Assembly: GCA_900239685.1 (NCBI GenBank)
Contig: OENT01000437.1
Coordinates: 52,991-116,990, forward strand
Source: Rotaria macrura
Lineage: Eukaryota > Rotifera > Eurotatoria > Philodinida > Philodinidae
DNA length: 64,000 nucleotides
Direction: 5' to 3'
Shown here: piece after piece, positions 47,901 to 60,700 of the stretch
How positions within the stretch are numbered: position 1 is the first letter of the stretch
Layout of the letters: every line of letters begins with the position of its first letter
The notes under the pieces: generated by a model
What the model saw: only the letters and a program-made list of their open reading frames with translations
Database searches by the model: none
What the model was told of the DNA's origin: nothing
Position numbers and translations under genes: made by a program

Positions 47901-49479
47901 GTCATTCTAATTTAACGATGAATCAATATTGTGAGTAATGGAAATTCTTAAAAAGATCCTCACAATGCCAGTTGTGCATTTCAATTAATTTCTATCGCAT
48001 TGTTGACACCGTTCAAATTATTCTTATACTCTTTGAAAACCAGATAGTTTCCTAGCAAAAATAGCTCACATGATACAAAAACACAGTTAGTTTTTGTTTG
48101 GAAACGTTCAAAAGATTCGTTAATAATATGTTTAAGAGCCCGTCCAGATAAGCCACGACCGATTTCCATATAAGCTACTCAATCGATCGTGACATATTTA
48201 ACTGATACTTTATGGTTGAATAGAGGAAAGTGTCTGATAAATTTCTGCGAAAACCGTTTCAAAAACTTTTGTTCCGTTCTCGAGATATCAAATTTTTTCC
48301 GAGAGCACCACTATGAAAAAATGAGATTTTTTGCGACTGTTGCTGAAACTCAGATCTTGTCACAGATGCATTTGTTTCACTTGAAATTTTGAACTTAGAT
48401 CTATTTTTAGGGGAAGTATTTTTTCGAAGAATATGAGTTCGAACGGATGAATTACCGATAAGTTCACCTAGAGTACCAAGTACATTAAAAAATATGCATT
48501 TTTTCGTGTTTTGTGCATATACATATGGATTGAACAGATAGTACGGGAGAGATAAAATTTTAATCATAAAGAGATCGCATCGACTACTAACTTCTGTGCA
48601 AAACTCAGCTCTTTAGTTGGTTCCTTTCGTTTAGGCGACACTCGCCAAAATTGCGATTGTGACCAAATCACGACACTGGGAGAGGTCATTCTAGAACATC
48701 ATCAGCTCTGCCGTGGGATGATTATTATGGTGTTAAACTACACTCTTGGTACTACAAAGTCACACAAGAATCAGGGTGGATTACCCTACAAAGTGGTGTG
48801 GAGTCTTATTGAAAGATGAGTCATAAATTGAAGTTCGGATTCATGCATAAAATCTACTTAGTATATGTGAGAAATTAATGAAAAATTCATCATATAAACA
48901 ACTTTTCATAAGGAATATGATAGCGATGTTAATTATAAACTTCATTGATTCTGCCCCCCCCCCAATCTAGTGTACCGGGTGATTCATATTTTTAGTAACA
49001 ATCCCGATCAAGAAAAAAATATGTAATCACGCATGATGACGATAAACCGTGAATCACGCGTGATCGTGAATTTAGTGATCATGTAGTAAACTAATTTAGC
49101 TATAGAAGAAAAATATTTTATTGATTGACCGGGCCATCTATGTAATATATTCTATTAAGTATAGTTGAAACCTGCAACTTGAAGGCTTCGACTTGAAAAG
49201 AATGGATACTAACAACAAAGCTCATTTGTTTCCATGTATTCATCCTATGATAAAACTTTAAGAATGTAAAAAGAAACTTTAACCTGCCTTAGATCCTAGA
49301 TTGCGTGATACTGATCTTTTTGAAGAAAAAAATAGCAAGATCGATTAAACAAAAATCTGTATCTATATCACATTAAAAAAAGGAGATGGCTCTGGGGAGT
49401 CGGAGTGGCTGTACGTGTGCATGCAAACGGACGCGAGTGTGTCTGAGGTTTTTCGCTCACTCTTACGCGTTACGCTAAT
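44911..49479. other. Intergenic, about 4.6 kb, mostly nothing recognised
   Basis: Apart from the possible pseudogene at 45529-46590, frames are short and overlapping (45294-45512 minus; 47981-48567 both strands). A C-run of 11 lies at 48955-48965, and a cluster of GTGATCACG-like palindromes at 49025-49085. Confidence 0.5.
45529..46590 (+). pseudogene. Possible decayed gene of unknown family
   Basis: From an ATG at 45529 one frame runs, with a single stop, to 45900 and includes EVEWFVGEAVHLVASQFYMS and VDKTDHCVECVLAI. Further open stretches follow in shifted frames: METEKRQSGLRNRN-like sequence at 46170-46215 and, at 46270-46590, PSGSNEIPYDVYHLWNAGKV and QYVPDSDFENLIVDFSVNF. The amino-acid mix looks like protein rather than chance, and stops interrupt it about five times. 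I recognise no domain. It may instead be several unrelated chance frames. Confidence 0.25.
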
Positions 49480-49756
49480 ACATGCCGTCTACACACACTA
49501 ACCCACGCACACTCCCACCTATCAAAACCAAAACCAAACAACAATTATAACCACCACCCACAAGCCAGCCCCAAACCCACACCACCAACCACAGCCACAC
49601 CCACCCAGAGACAGACCCACACACATATCAACACCCACACCGACATCACGCATCCAAACCCACATCACCCACCCACATTCGTAACCCTACCCACACCGAC
49701 ATCACGCATCCAAACCCACATCACCCACCCACATTCGTAACCCTACCCACACCCTC
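49480..49756. repeat. C-rich, G-poor block with CCCACA hexamers and a 56-bp tandem repeat
   Basis: Over about 275 bp the + strand is almost free of G and made of C/A words. CCCACA occurs about ten times. Near the end a 56-bp unit containing CATCACGCATCCAAACCCAC and TTCGTAACCCTACCC is repeated just over twice (49636-49752). The complement of CCCACA is TGTGGG, the telomeric repeat I recall for bdelloid rotifers, so the block may be an interstitial or degenerate telomere-like tract. A GC-rich stretch with GTGTG words (49380-49470) precedes it on the other strand sense. Confidence 0.75.
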
Positions 49757-49985
49757 TGAACAACATCTAATATGAAAACTAAGTATTTGTTAGTCGATTA
49801 TATCTCCATCAAAGATAATTAAGATGAGAAAGCAAACTTACAATTGTTAATGATTACACGTTAGAAAACATGGTATATTAGAAAGGGATAAAAAAAAAGA
49901 ACTAAATATTAGAAAATCATTGCAGATGCAGTGATTTGTTTTGATAAGTTTGTAAAATTCGGAATTTTAGTGCATGTTCGTCATT

Positions 49986-52900
49986 TTAGTTGGTGCCACA
50001 GAATGTTAATTGATCAGATTGTTGAATATTCGCATCGGTACAACCAGCACCATCCAATGATGGTCCGGAAATAAATGGTCCAGCTGAATTACAATTACTG
50101 CTAAGGCCATAACATTCATAGGCATCTGCTGCCCAAACGCAGCAATTACCCGATATTGTAGTGGCATAGGTTTTCCCAGCAAATAGTGAAGTTATACAAG
50201 ATAAAATACCATTCGTAGCTAGACTATAACCAGTAGCACAAGTGCCACCTGATCCATCTAGATAGTAGCAATGACCATTCCATGATACTTCATAACTTTG
50301 ACAACTAGCAACAATGGATGTTGTTGTCGTACAAGCTAAACATAGGAAACATACATTCAGACGAATTAGTTAATGAAAAATTTTATTGAAAAAACACACA
50401 TGTTGCCGCTGTAGCGCTACAAGTTGCAGTTGACGGCGTAAAGACCGAAGTAGCTGCCGAAGCACCTGAAATAAATTTTCATTAAAAATTTCCTTGTCTA
50501 GTTCTTCTTCACATATCAATAAAGTTCCGATTCACTAGTTTCATTTTTAAAATAAAGAAGTTTTTTTGTTTACGAACAAAATGTTCTCTATTATCAAACG
50601 AGCATTTTTTTTCATAGATATTTTATTCTCATTTCATAAAGTAATCTTTTTGTTCTTTGAAATTGATTTTTAAACAATTTTCAAGTTTCATTATCTTTTT
50701 TGAATCAAATATCCTTGAAAGAAGCGATAGGAGGATGTGGGTGTGGATGTCTGTCATTGTACCGAGAACTCATTGAATGCCTTCATCCACACAGACACCC
50801 ACGTGTACACTGTGCACCAAACACCTTCAAGAGAGTTTTGCTTAGTATTAAAGATGCATTGTGGCGTGAAGCGCTATATTGAATGAAAAGTTTTGGAATA
50901 GTTCACGAATATAGAGGTATTGATAGACAAAGTGCAGCCAGTAATGGATGAATGAGCAAGTTTTAGTGGAGTTTAGAATGCCTCAGTTAAATGATTTTCT
51001 ATTCAATGGGATAGCCGACGCTAAATTCGTATAGAGATTTCATATTATTGAAAAAAGATTTTCTGAACATTAATTAAACTTTTATACTATACGTGTAGTA
51101 TGATTTCTTTTAAATTCAAGGGAAAGCGTGCTATGATGAAGATTCTAATTTGCACCATTTCATGTGATTGATGAGAGGATTATTTTGTAAGTTTGTGTGT
51201 GTGTGCAACTATCTTTAATCCTAAGCTACAACTGCACCCGCACCCTTGCTTTAACAAATTATTTTTAGGGAAGCAATTGATGAACATTTGTTTGCTGGCG
51301 CGTCGCATATGTTCTCTCTTCAGAAGTTTTAATCACCGTATTAAGAATCATCATTTTTTCCAATTTTTCCAATTATTTTGAAACACTCTCTCAGCATACG
51401 TGTACCGATAGGCACAATGCACTTACCACATATTATCCTTGTATGATGTCATCAATGTTAGATGTGATGCTTGCATAATATGGCTCTTGTAGGATATAAC
51501 CTTTTTAGCTAATGAATTGTCGTTCTTGTTTAGTGTCGTAGTATCTTACTCTCTTTCACTTGTGCAACCTCGAACGTTCTATGTGGATATTTGTACCATC
51601 TCTTCTCTTGTGTAACCCATTAATCTAACGTAACTAGTATATAAGGACGTGTAAAAGAAAATAACAACACAACTGGGTATAGAGTATAGTAAAGTGAACA
51701 TCCTACACAGAGCATAGCAAGAACGCTACTCTTCCAGTTCGCTAATGTGATCACAATTTAATAAAACTGCAGCCGTACCGAAACAGACCATTTCTTCATT
51801 TTTCTTTACAATACACTAATGATAAAAACTTCACTTTTTAATAATGAACCGTACTGAACTTGTAAGCTACAGAATTTGCATCATGTACTGCAAAATTAGT
51901 ATATTCATGAGTACTTTCGCATACTAAATACCGCATACGAATAAGCCTATTATCTAACAATAGAGACGTGCGTGCTGGAAGTCAAGAAGATTAGACATAT
52001 TTGTGACAAGTAATAGGTTTCATTGCTAAAGGAACACATTTTAAATATTACGTGCCTATACTATAGCATACCCAGAGTATGTTACTTAATTTTTGACGTA
52101 TCTGAAATTCAGGTACAAGACTGAATCAGGAAAGATTTTCTCCACTGTTGTAAGGACAAAATGTAACGTTGTTCGGGTCCAAAACGGAGGTTTGTCAGGT
52201 TCCTTTTTATGTTGTTCGAACATCAACATGCTTTGTTCTGACAACTTTGGAGTTAAATTTTGGCTGATACGTTTTTGTATAACTGAATCTCAGATACCTT
52301 GAAATCTAAGTAACTCGCTTTAGGTACGCTATCAACACGTAATATTTTAAATTTATTAGTTTGATGATGAGAGCTTTCTTTTGACCGAACCATGGTCAAT
52401 CCTTTTAAATACCAGTTGGGAACATTTCATTGTTAGGCATAAAAGTGTTCCAATGTATACGGTGAAGTTTAAATCGACAATTGTCAGAACAAAGTATGTT
52501 TTTGTTCGAGCTACATGAGAAAGAGACACTACGAATCATCTATTGGACATCATCACCGCTACATTTTCTTCTTGCAATAGTAGAGAAAATCCTTCCTGAT
52601 TCAGTCTTGTACCTGAATTTCACATACCTTAAAATTTAAATAACATGCGCTGGGTTCGTCATGGGCATGCAATATTTTAAATTTGTTCCTTTAGCAGTGA
52701 GACCTTTGATTTGATCCGATTATATCTAATCTCCTTCGGGTTTCAGCTAGCACACCTCAAATTGTAAAAGGTTTTTGTTTTGATTAATTGATAACTGAAA
52801 CCCATTTTGATGAGAGTTGAATACTTGAACAATGAAAAATAACATCACATTGTGTTTCTATTCGAACCTATGTAGCCTAGCTTATAGGAGTAAATCAATA

Positions 52901-55900
52901 GTGCTACAATGCAGGATTTAGAATGAAGGATTCAATTATTTGTTGTGTCAACAATCCATGTAAAAGAATTTAAGCGAAAAATTACTATATTCATGATTTC
53001 AATCAATTTCACATATAAATAATCGATGAAAATCGAACAATTATGATTACTTTCAATTAAATTCAGAATTTTAATCGATTTTTATCCTCAATAGATCAGA
53101 AATCAAAGTTTTTTCACCCATTATAATCGATTTTATTCACTGCAACCGATTAAAATCGATCAAAATGAACTTAATAGATTGTCTTCGATTTTTTATTGAT
53201 CAAGTAGAATTGATTTCCAGTTATAATTAATTTTAATCACGAGTTCATTATTAATTTCTCGATTAAAATCAAGCACATCGATTACAACCCATGAAAAGGA
53301 ATTAAATTGTGTAATCGATTATAATCACTAACATGGGATTTCTTTAAAACCGAGTCATATTAAATACAGTCCACCAAAATAGATTAGTTTCTGGAATCGA
53401 TTATAATCAAAAACAAAGGATTCCTTTGAAATAATGTGATGCTCAGAACAAAATTTAAATCACCTTAATATTTACATCCATTATAAAAGGCGTCGACGTC
53501 GGTGTAGGTGACGGTGATTATGATGAAACTTGTTTAACAGTCTAAGTAAGTATTATTTTTGTTTTTGCCATCTTTTGAGGTAGAATATCAGAAAAATTCC
53601 TTGTGCATCTTAAAAACCAAATTTTTTTTTGTTTTCTACATCCACTCAACTTCAACATGAGGAAACATGCTGTCGAATCTTAGAAACTATAGTTTTTCAT
53701 TTTACATCTGTTCCACTAGGATATGAAAAAACTTGGTTTTCAGTCTTACATATTACTGCCTTTTGCTATCTCCATGTATTCAACTAGAATATGACGAAAT
53801 TTCCTTTTGGATCTTAGAAGCAATTGTTTTTGTTTTGTTCGATCTATTGAATTAGAACATGATTAATTTTCTCTTTTATTCTTAGAAACTACTGCTTATG
53901 TTTTTTCCGTTCTATTGAACTAGACTATGAAAAAACTCTGTTTTCCGTCTTAGAAACTATTGCTTTCTGTTTTTTTAATGTATTGAATTATAGAATATGG
54001 CGAAATATGTCTTCTGCTTCTTAGAAACAGTTGTTTTTTATTTTTTCCTCCTATTGAAATAGAATACCAAGAAAGTTGCGTTTCAGTCTAAAACCCTATT
54101 GCCTTTGTGTGCTTCCATCTGTTCCACTATAGAATATGACAGAACTTGGTTTTAGTTTTGCGTTAGATAGATATGCTGCATGAAACTTCTATGCTAAGAG
54201 TTTGAGTACTTCGGAAAACTTTTCATTGATATTTGACGTCATTGGATGAATCAAGTTTAATAAAGAATTAATTTAATACTATGAAACGATAGTGACAGCC
54301 ATATTAAAAGTACAACAGAGAACGTGCGAGCGAGAAAAAACAATAATACTGCAAACAACTTTTATTTATCAATCATATGGGAATAGGTGAATGTTTCATT
54401 AGAACTTCAATACAAAAGATACAGTCACATATTCCAATATGATTTTCTTAATCTTGTCTGGTGCATATGAAAGTTTCGAAGCCCTAAATCTTTTCATTCG
54501 CATTATGGCGTCAAAATCTCTAACAGCTTTATTTTTCATACTATTTTGATTATACATCTTTATCTTAAAACTAGTTTGACTAATAATCAAAGTAATGAAG
54601 GATATAATTAAAGTATAGTCGAACGTTTTATTTATCAATATTACTGTTACGACGAAGAAACTATGACGAATGACACTGTTTTACGTTTCTCAAACTGTCG
54701 CCATTGCAATGTATCTAGATGGTACCTAGTTTAATTTTCTCAAACTAGAAGTTTAAATGCATTTTATGTTAACAATCCCTTGGTGCACGTTGTAAGAACA
54801 TCCATTTCGTCGGAAATGTGGAATAACAATGTTATCGATAGATTGAGAAGTCAGAAACTGCCTTCCTAAATATTGTTATAAACACACAAACCGTTGATTT
54901 TTATAGAAAAGGAAGCAAGTCGTTTGAGTTAGTTCTTAAGAGCCACTCTACATAAATATTAGAAAATTAGTCAGGTATGTGCTATACCCACGTCAGAAAT
55001 ATAGTGGAGTTCGCTGTTAGTTGAAGTACTTCATGACAGCAAGTATTTTCATGCCTGAGATTATCAGTTCAAAAATTAAAAAAAAACATGACTGTATTTA
55101 ATTATTATTGTAAGAATGGACTCGTCCGCTGAATGATGTAATTGTTACTACATGGTGAAATAAGTGTGGACGTCTCATGAAAAATACACCCGCCCAAATA
55201 TTCGCTACATTCATTCTAAAGGATGGAGGATATAGATGTTCAATCAGTTTAACCAATCATTAGTGGATGACGAATGGGAATAACAGACCGAAAATGAGAG
55301 ATGGGATCGGAGGAAGTAGAATGACAGTAGAGTCACAAAATTTCACTTTTCAACTTAAGCTCATCATCTTGTTCGAAAATAATGAGGGTAAATTTAAAAT
55401 TGAATTTTCCTGCTACATCAACTAGATGTCATCGAGACAAAGAATTTTCAGACTCATAGTGAGCGCTACATCCCATTCGAAAAATGAGTAACCCGGATTC
55501 AATCATAGATGTTTCCAAGAATCTTATTTTCTCTATAATTCGATTTCTATAACAGTAAAAAAGCAAGAAAAAGTAAAAGTAATCAGCGGAGGGCAATAAT
55601 TAAAACCAAATTAGGGCGCATGTAAGAAAGATGAAAAATATCTCTATTCAAGATGTAAAACAAAGTATGATAGTGTTTGCTCAGAATAGGTTGACATTAG
55701 AAAACAACAGGTGGTCTTTTTGAAAATTCGACACCTTTTATATTCTGATTTCCTATCGCAAAACTAAAGAAGACATGAGGGTGTGGGTATCAACCGAAAA
55801 GACGCTGTGTTAATAAGCTGTTCTATCACACAGTCAATCAATTCTTATCTTTAACTTGATTCCTGCATCGGTTCATCTTTCGTGCTTCTGTTAGCCAGCG

Positions 55901-56551
55901 ATAGCACTCATACAATTATAAAACGATAAAATAGAATCAATGCAGAGAGATGGAAGGTACCGTTACGTTACCAGTTACCTCGTAGTGTAACGAATTGGTT
56001 CCGAAAATTCTCAACTACAACAAATATTAAGGGCTTGCATTTGTTTTATACATTTAACAGTTCGAGCGAGATTTATCTTTACCTGGAATACAGAAATTTA
56101 CTGTTACTAATGGTAGACATACTGGTTGTGGTGAACAGCACGAATTAATAATGCATACAGAAGTATTTGATGCACAACTGTATGTAATATTGTTACACGG
56201 TTCTAAGATTGAACATTGAATAGCCGGTGCACAATAACTTGTGTTACTGAATGTACGGTAATCAAAGCAAGTTATAGGTGAAGACAGACAGCTGTTCCTA
56301 TTACTCGAGCTTGCGTTGCATTGCTCTACAGCACAATTTGATATTGGTTCCCATGCAGAATGAGCCGATGAAAACAATGTAAACTCGATAACACTATTAT
56401 TTTCATTACAATAGTAATCAGGTGCTGCTGTACTTTGACCTATGTGTTGTTCGTGTTATAAAAGAATGAAATGAAAACAAAACGAAAAAATCAGCAAACC
56501 TTGTGCATACGAGATGAAAATACTCAAAAGCAATACTGCTCCGGATTGCAT
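49986..56551 (-). CDS. Secreted Cys-rich protein with a 5.6-kb intron, four exons
   Basis: Exons 56551-56500, 56439-56083, 50465-50400 and 50335-49986 join in phase to give 274 residues. Exon 1 encodes a signal peptide (MQSGAVLLLSIFISYAQ). Exon 2 is a Cys-rich module with WEPISNCAVEQCNASSSNR and a CSPQPVCLPLV end. Exon 3 is a short Ala/Ser/Thr linker. Exon 4 is a second Cys module with SWNGHCYYLDGSGGTCATGY, NCCVWAADAYECYG and GPSLDGAGCTDA, ending LTFCGTN. I recall this two-module arrangement, with the same linker type, from bdelloid secreted proteins of unknown function; the CYYLDGSGG part resembles a lectin-like fold. The intron between exons 2 and 3 is 5617 bp, while the others are 60 and 64 bp. 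The link across it rests on matching phase (G then GT) and on domain order, so two truncated genes are the alternative. Confidence 0.7.
50735..50803. repeat. Small hairpin of TGTGGGTG-type sequence
   Basis: GATGTGGGTGTGGATG at 50735-50750 is mirrored by CATCCACACAGACACCCACG at 50784-50803. Similar words occur at 55779-55790 (GGGTGTGGGTA) and, complemented, at 57147-57164 (ACACCCACATCCACACCC). They resemble the C-rich block at 49.5 kb. Confidence 0.4.
52017..52710. mobile_element. Foldback element in the 5.6-kb intron
   Basis: The arms of about 245 bp (52017-52262 and 52465-52710) are imperfect reverse complements. Shared landmarks are TTGCTAAAGGAAC near the tip, GAAATTCAGGTACAAGACTG, AATCAGGAAAGATTTTCTCC and TTTGTTCTGACAA. 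Part of the loop (52290-52365) is a third copy of the arm tip. It has no coding frame and no clear target duplication. The arms could pair in RNA or form a cruciform. Confidence 0.75.
53000..53412. repeat. Cluster of ATCGATT / TAATCGATTATAATC motifs
   Basis: About 400 bp crowded with copies and near-copies of AATCGATT, a palindrome around ATCGAT, many extended to CGATTATAATC or AAAATCGATT. Spacing is irregular (20-60 bp), so this is not a simple tandem repeat. It may be an eroded array or a binding-site cluster. Confidence 0.5.
53581..54150. repeat. Nine-copy degenerate minisatellite, unit about 69 bp
   Basis: Copies of a unit beginning TAGAATATGACGAAA, continuing through CTTAGAAACTATTG and a T-rich tail with TCTATTGAA, start at 53581, 53652, 53718, 53785, 53852, 53921, 53991, 54060 and 54130. 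Copies have diverged, but the spacing (66-71 bp) is regular. It lies in the large intron of the Cys-rich gene. Confidence 0.8.
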
Positions 56552-57394
56552 TTTTGTAATGTAATGAATGAGCAAAATGGACATCAAGTAGACAAGCTCA
56601 TTTTTGTTTTTAAATCAAACATTCAGTTTATTTGCATTTCAGTTTCAAGAGAAGAAGATCATTCCGGTTAGATGTTTATTCAACTTGGTGAAAAGAAAAA
56701 ATAAATTATGCATTAAAATAGCTGGAAGGAAAAACTTCTACAAACTGAATCAGTATGAGATAAGTTGAACCTCTTCGTCGTTCATTTGTTGCCTTGCACC
56801 GGACGAGTTACGTATATATTTGCCATCCACAGCAACTGAAATCGTCACACTTCTTCCACGTATAGTTGTTGATATGTTGACATTAACACACTAAGCATTT
56901 CCTACCTTTGGAATATTTTCACTTCTTCATTGTTGTTAGGCTCCTTTTAACGCGCAACAAAGCTCCAAAACTTTTGAAATTATTTGCACTTGAATATTCT
57001 TGTTGACGTCTTTAATTTATTCAACTACTCATTGAATGATTATAATTAATAGTAAAATCGTTAAGTTCATACGTTTTGGTTCTATATACGCTGTAACTAA
57101 GGTCTGTATATCATAGAAAATGATATCAAAACCCAGATACATAAAAACACCCACATCCACACCCTTCATGCGATATCATATTTTTTCAATCTTTTCTGAT
57201 AATCCCGACTATTTTTTTTTAAATAAATTGATAAAAATTTTGGGAAAAGAAAAGGTTTATATTTATTTAGTTATCAATACTTGTTGACTTTAATATAAAT
57301 CGAATGGAATAACAATTGTAACTTGTTGGTATTTTCTGTCATTCACGGATATAAAGAAACATTTAATCGGTTCTATTAGTTTCTGACTTCACCT
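56552..57394. other. Upstream of the Cys-rich gene, nothing recognised
   Basis: AT-rich spacer. It holds the complemented telomere-like word at 57147-57164 and no supported gene. Confidence 0.5.
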
Positions 57395-57795
57395 CTAGTA
57401 GGTCCCTTTTAGTATATTTTTGTTATCCAAATTTTTCTTCTGACAGATCTTTAAAACATTTTCCAGGTACCAAAAATCATCTAGTTTGGCAGTACAGTTT
57501 ATTAATTCAAGTATAGCGATAGAAATACGCTGAGAAGGATAAAAAGTCATCTTAATCCTTTCCTCTCGATCCTGATCACCCTAGAAAACACATTTGTTAT
57601 ATTGCCTGATTCTTTAACTGCTTCTTGTCCTACAACAATTCGAATGAATTTTTCATATTTGTCAATTTTAAAATGCATATTCGTACGACAACCATTTCTT
57701 TGTTGTCTGGTAAATTCAAAAACAAAACATCGAAGTAAATAAAAATTGGGAATATATTGAATGTTATTATCCTCTTGGTTTCTTCTATGCTTCAA
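57395..57795 (-). CDS. Unidentified coding segment, probably two exons, 5' end uncertain
   Basis: Exon 57580-57395 (62 codons with the stop) follows a TTTTCTAG acceptor. Joined in phase to the open segment above it, through a 42-bp GTTAAAG..TAG intron (57622-57581), it reads ...FKIDKYEKFIRIVVGQEA then GDQDREERIKMTFYPS, then ISIAILELINCTAKLDDFWY and ends NILKGTY. The composition is protein-like and the two parts agree in phase. The upstream limit is open: the frame continues to about 57795 without an ATG, and another acceptor-like site (ATTTACCAG) lies at about 57704. I recognise no family; it could be the 3' end of a gene or a relic. Confidence 0.35.
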
Positions 57796-60700
57796 AAGTC
57801 ACAGATCTAGAATTTCGTAAGTGTTCTGGATTAATGAACTACTCGAACCATCGTATAAATATTTATTACATTGGATTAATACATATATATTGGATTGACC
57901 GAAGAATATCTTTTGTTGCAATATTCTTTGCTGTTTTGTGCATGATTTTTCTTCATATGACCGAGTTTGACTGAGAAAAATATAAGAGATATTAGAATAG
58001 ATGTACGTAGGTGAAATAGATAATTCCTATACATTTATGTATATATATATATTTATTTATGGTGAGAAGAGGATATTTCCTTTTTCTAAAAGAGGTTTCT
58101 GTTCTGTAACGAATTCCCCTTTCGAAGGAAAATTATTTATTAAGATAAGAATACGAACGTTCATTAGATACAATTATAGATATATTTAATTACAGATCGT
58201 ATGCTAGATATCATTATACACATATTCGATGACAGCGCTATATTTTTTCGTAGGCATGAATATTTTTCTTTTGCAAAAGATGTTCTTTTTACGTGATTTC
58301 ATTTTAACGAGATAAATATTAGAGTTACCAGATAGATCAAATGAGCAACTGTTTAATATATATATATATATTGGACAACAACATTTCGTTTCCTTTCCAA
58401 CGGACTATTCTACCCCGCCGTAAAATTTTCTTATCCTACGATATACTTGTATCAACATAGATATAAGAGGCATTCTAACACTATAAATCATACGTCAAAG
58501 TCACAATCCAAAACCTGTGCACTTAAAGTAAACTATCCTAAGAATGTATGGGACTTGAAAAACTAATACAAACTAGTATAAGGAAGTAGTTGTGCAAAAA
58601 GCAAAATATGAAAAATTCGTCAGGGGATATTTCTAAATTTCAGCAGACTTTTCTTTTCATGTGAACTAATTCATTCAAATATGTGTAACAAAGACATTCG
58701 AAGAAAGTTAGATACAATAGACGAATCGATGATGTGTATATCTGATAGACAAGTGGATATTAACTATTTACTTTCTGTGTACTTTTCAGTTGTGTGAAGT
58801 ATGTTTCTTTGTACATGAACTGATTTATCCAGGTACATATCCGAATAATTTGAATGAATTAAATGTAAATGGATATGCTTATTATGTACATGAGAAACAA
58901 GCTATAAGATATATTGGTTATCTGTGAATTGGTTTATCCTTTCATGAATGCTTTTCTCATGAGTGTGACTATTGGGACTATTGACTGATGGATCCTTTTC
59001 TGTTAACTGACAGAAAGTTATTTATTTTACTGGCACAATTAAATTAATTCTCATCTAAGTAAAAAATAGCTCGGTGCTTACAACAAAGAAAATGTCATTT
59101 GCATCATTGAAAGATAGCTTTCATGTGTCACTTAAAAGAAAAAAAGGATAATTTTGAATTATGAGGTTCGTTGGAAAACGGAAGTGCTTCATGATGAAAA
59201 GTTTCGAATATTGAAAGAGTCCTCTGTAAAATAAAAGAATCCTGAATATTGATTTACTGCAAAGCAATTTTTTTTGTTTCGAAATTTATTTTCCTCATTT
59301 CTGGCTTTAGTTCACTTTGGAGAAAGATGAAAACTTTTTCGTTGAGAGTTGCTCAGATCCCATCAGTGGAATTACCAATAATGGTCAGTTTTACTTTGAT
59401 TACTCATTCAAATGAATAGATTCGGGACACTAAGCCAGAACTCTTCGCGTTTCGAAAAACCGAAGCAATGATATAGAAATTTTTGTATATTAATCTTGTA
59501 TAGAAGTATATAATACAAGTTCTCGCATTGACTATTTCATGGACATAGTTTATATATAGTCACGGTAAACGATATCAGTTTAGTGAGAAAAGTTATTTTT
59601 GTGTTTTGAATCATCATAGAAATTATATGAATGAAGATTCACAACTATAAGTATAATCGTTTCTTTTTTTCTTGGCTAATAAAATAAAAGTTAAAGAGAT
59701 CACAATTCTTTTAGAAACAAAAACAATGAAATATTCGATTCTAATTCTGGTTGTTTAAAATTATAATGATTTGTTTTCAAATTGATAAGTTTCCATATAC
59801 TTTGTCATTCGAATTGCTGCGAACAACTATCGAATCTCATTATGTAATAAATTTAAATTTACTATCTATTCAATTCCATAATATATGAAAAAGCAAGATA
59901 TTTTATTTTGTCTTGTTTTCAATGAGTATCGATCAAGCTTAGTTATTTTTATGTACCAAATTTTTTCCTGCAGACGAAAATTTCGAATTAGAAATTGTAG
60001 AAAATTATTTCATCAAACTTATGGGTATAGTCATAAGTGTGTTGTCCTCAGCATATAGTTGTAAGTGTACAGATGCAAACAAATGAATGTAAGGAGATAT
60101 CTACCAGTGCATAGGAATAGTTAGATCAACCTAATTGTATTGAGGCGAGTATTGGTGAAAAAAGTTGTTTTTCATTCTCTAACAAAGTTTCAGTGCGAAA
60201 CTGTTGGTTGAAGTCTCTCTTTTGCAGCAGTTAAGAATAGATGCGATATGAAACTCCTCTTTCAATGAAAACAACATAGCTTCTTCCCGTGCATCCACGA
60301 TAAGAAACTATGCTCGTTTCACAGACAACCTTTTTCTAGAATATAAGGCATGAAAGAAAAGAATTGTTCGACTTCTTTCAATTATAATCGAATTCTAATA
60401 GAGTGGCAATCGGTTTCAATCGATTTCTTTGTCTAACTTTCTTTACGCAGGGTATTTGCACATCACTCAGAATTTTAATAGATATTAACTACCTAGACAA
60501 AAAAAGTACAAGAAATTGATAAGAGAAAAGTCTTGATAAAGTTCGCAAGGAGTAAAAACAGTGCGCTGCAATAAAGAAAAATGCGCACCATGAAGAGGTC
60601 AAAGAATTTCAGTATTCTTTCGGCTCAATAGTAAAGTCTTTCTGTAGGCTAGAGAACTTTAGACAAAGCAGACATTTGCTTATTTTTGGTAGAACTTTTC

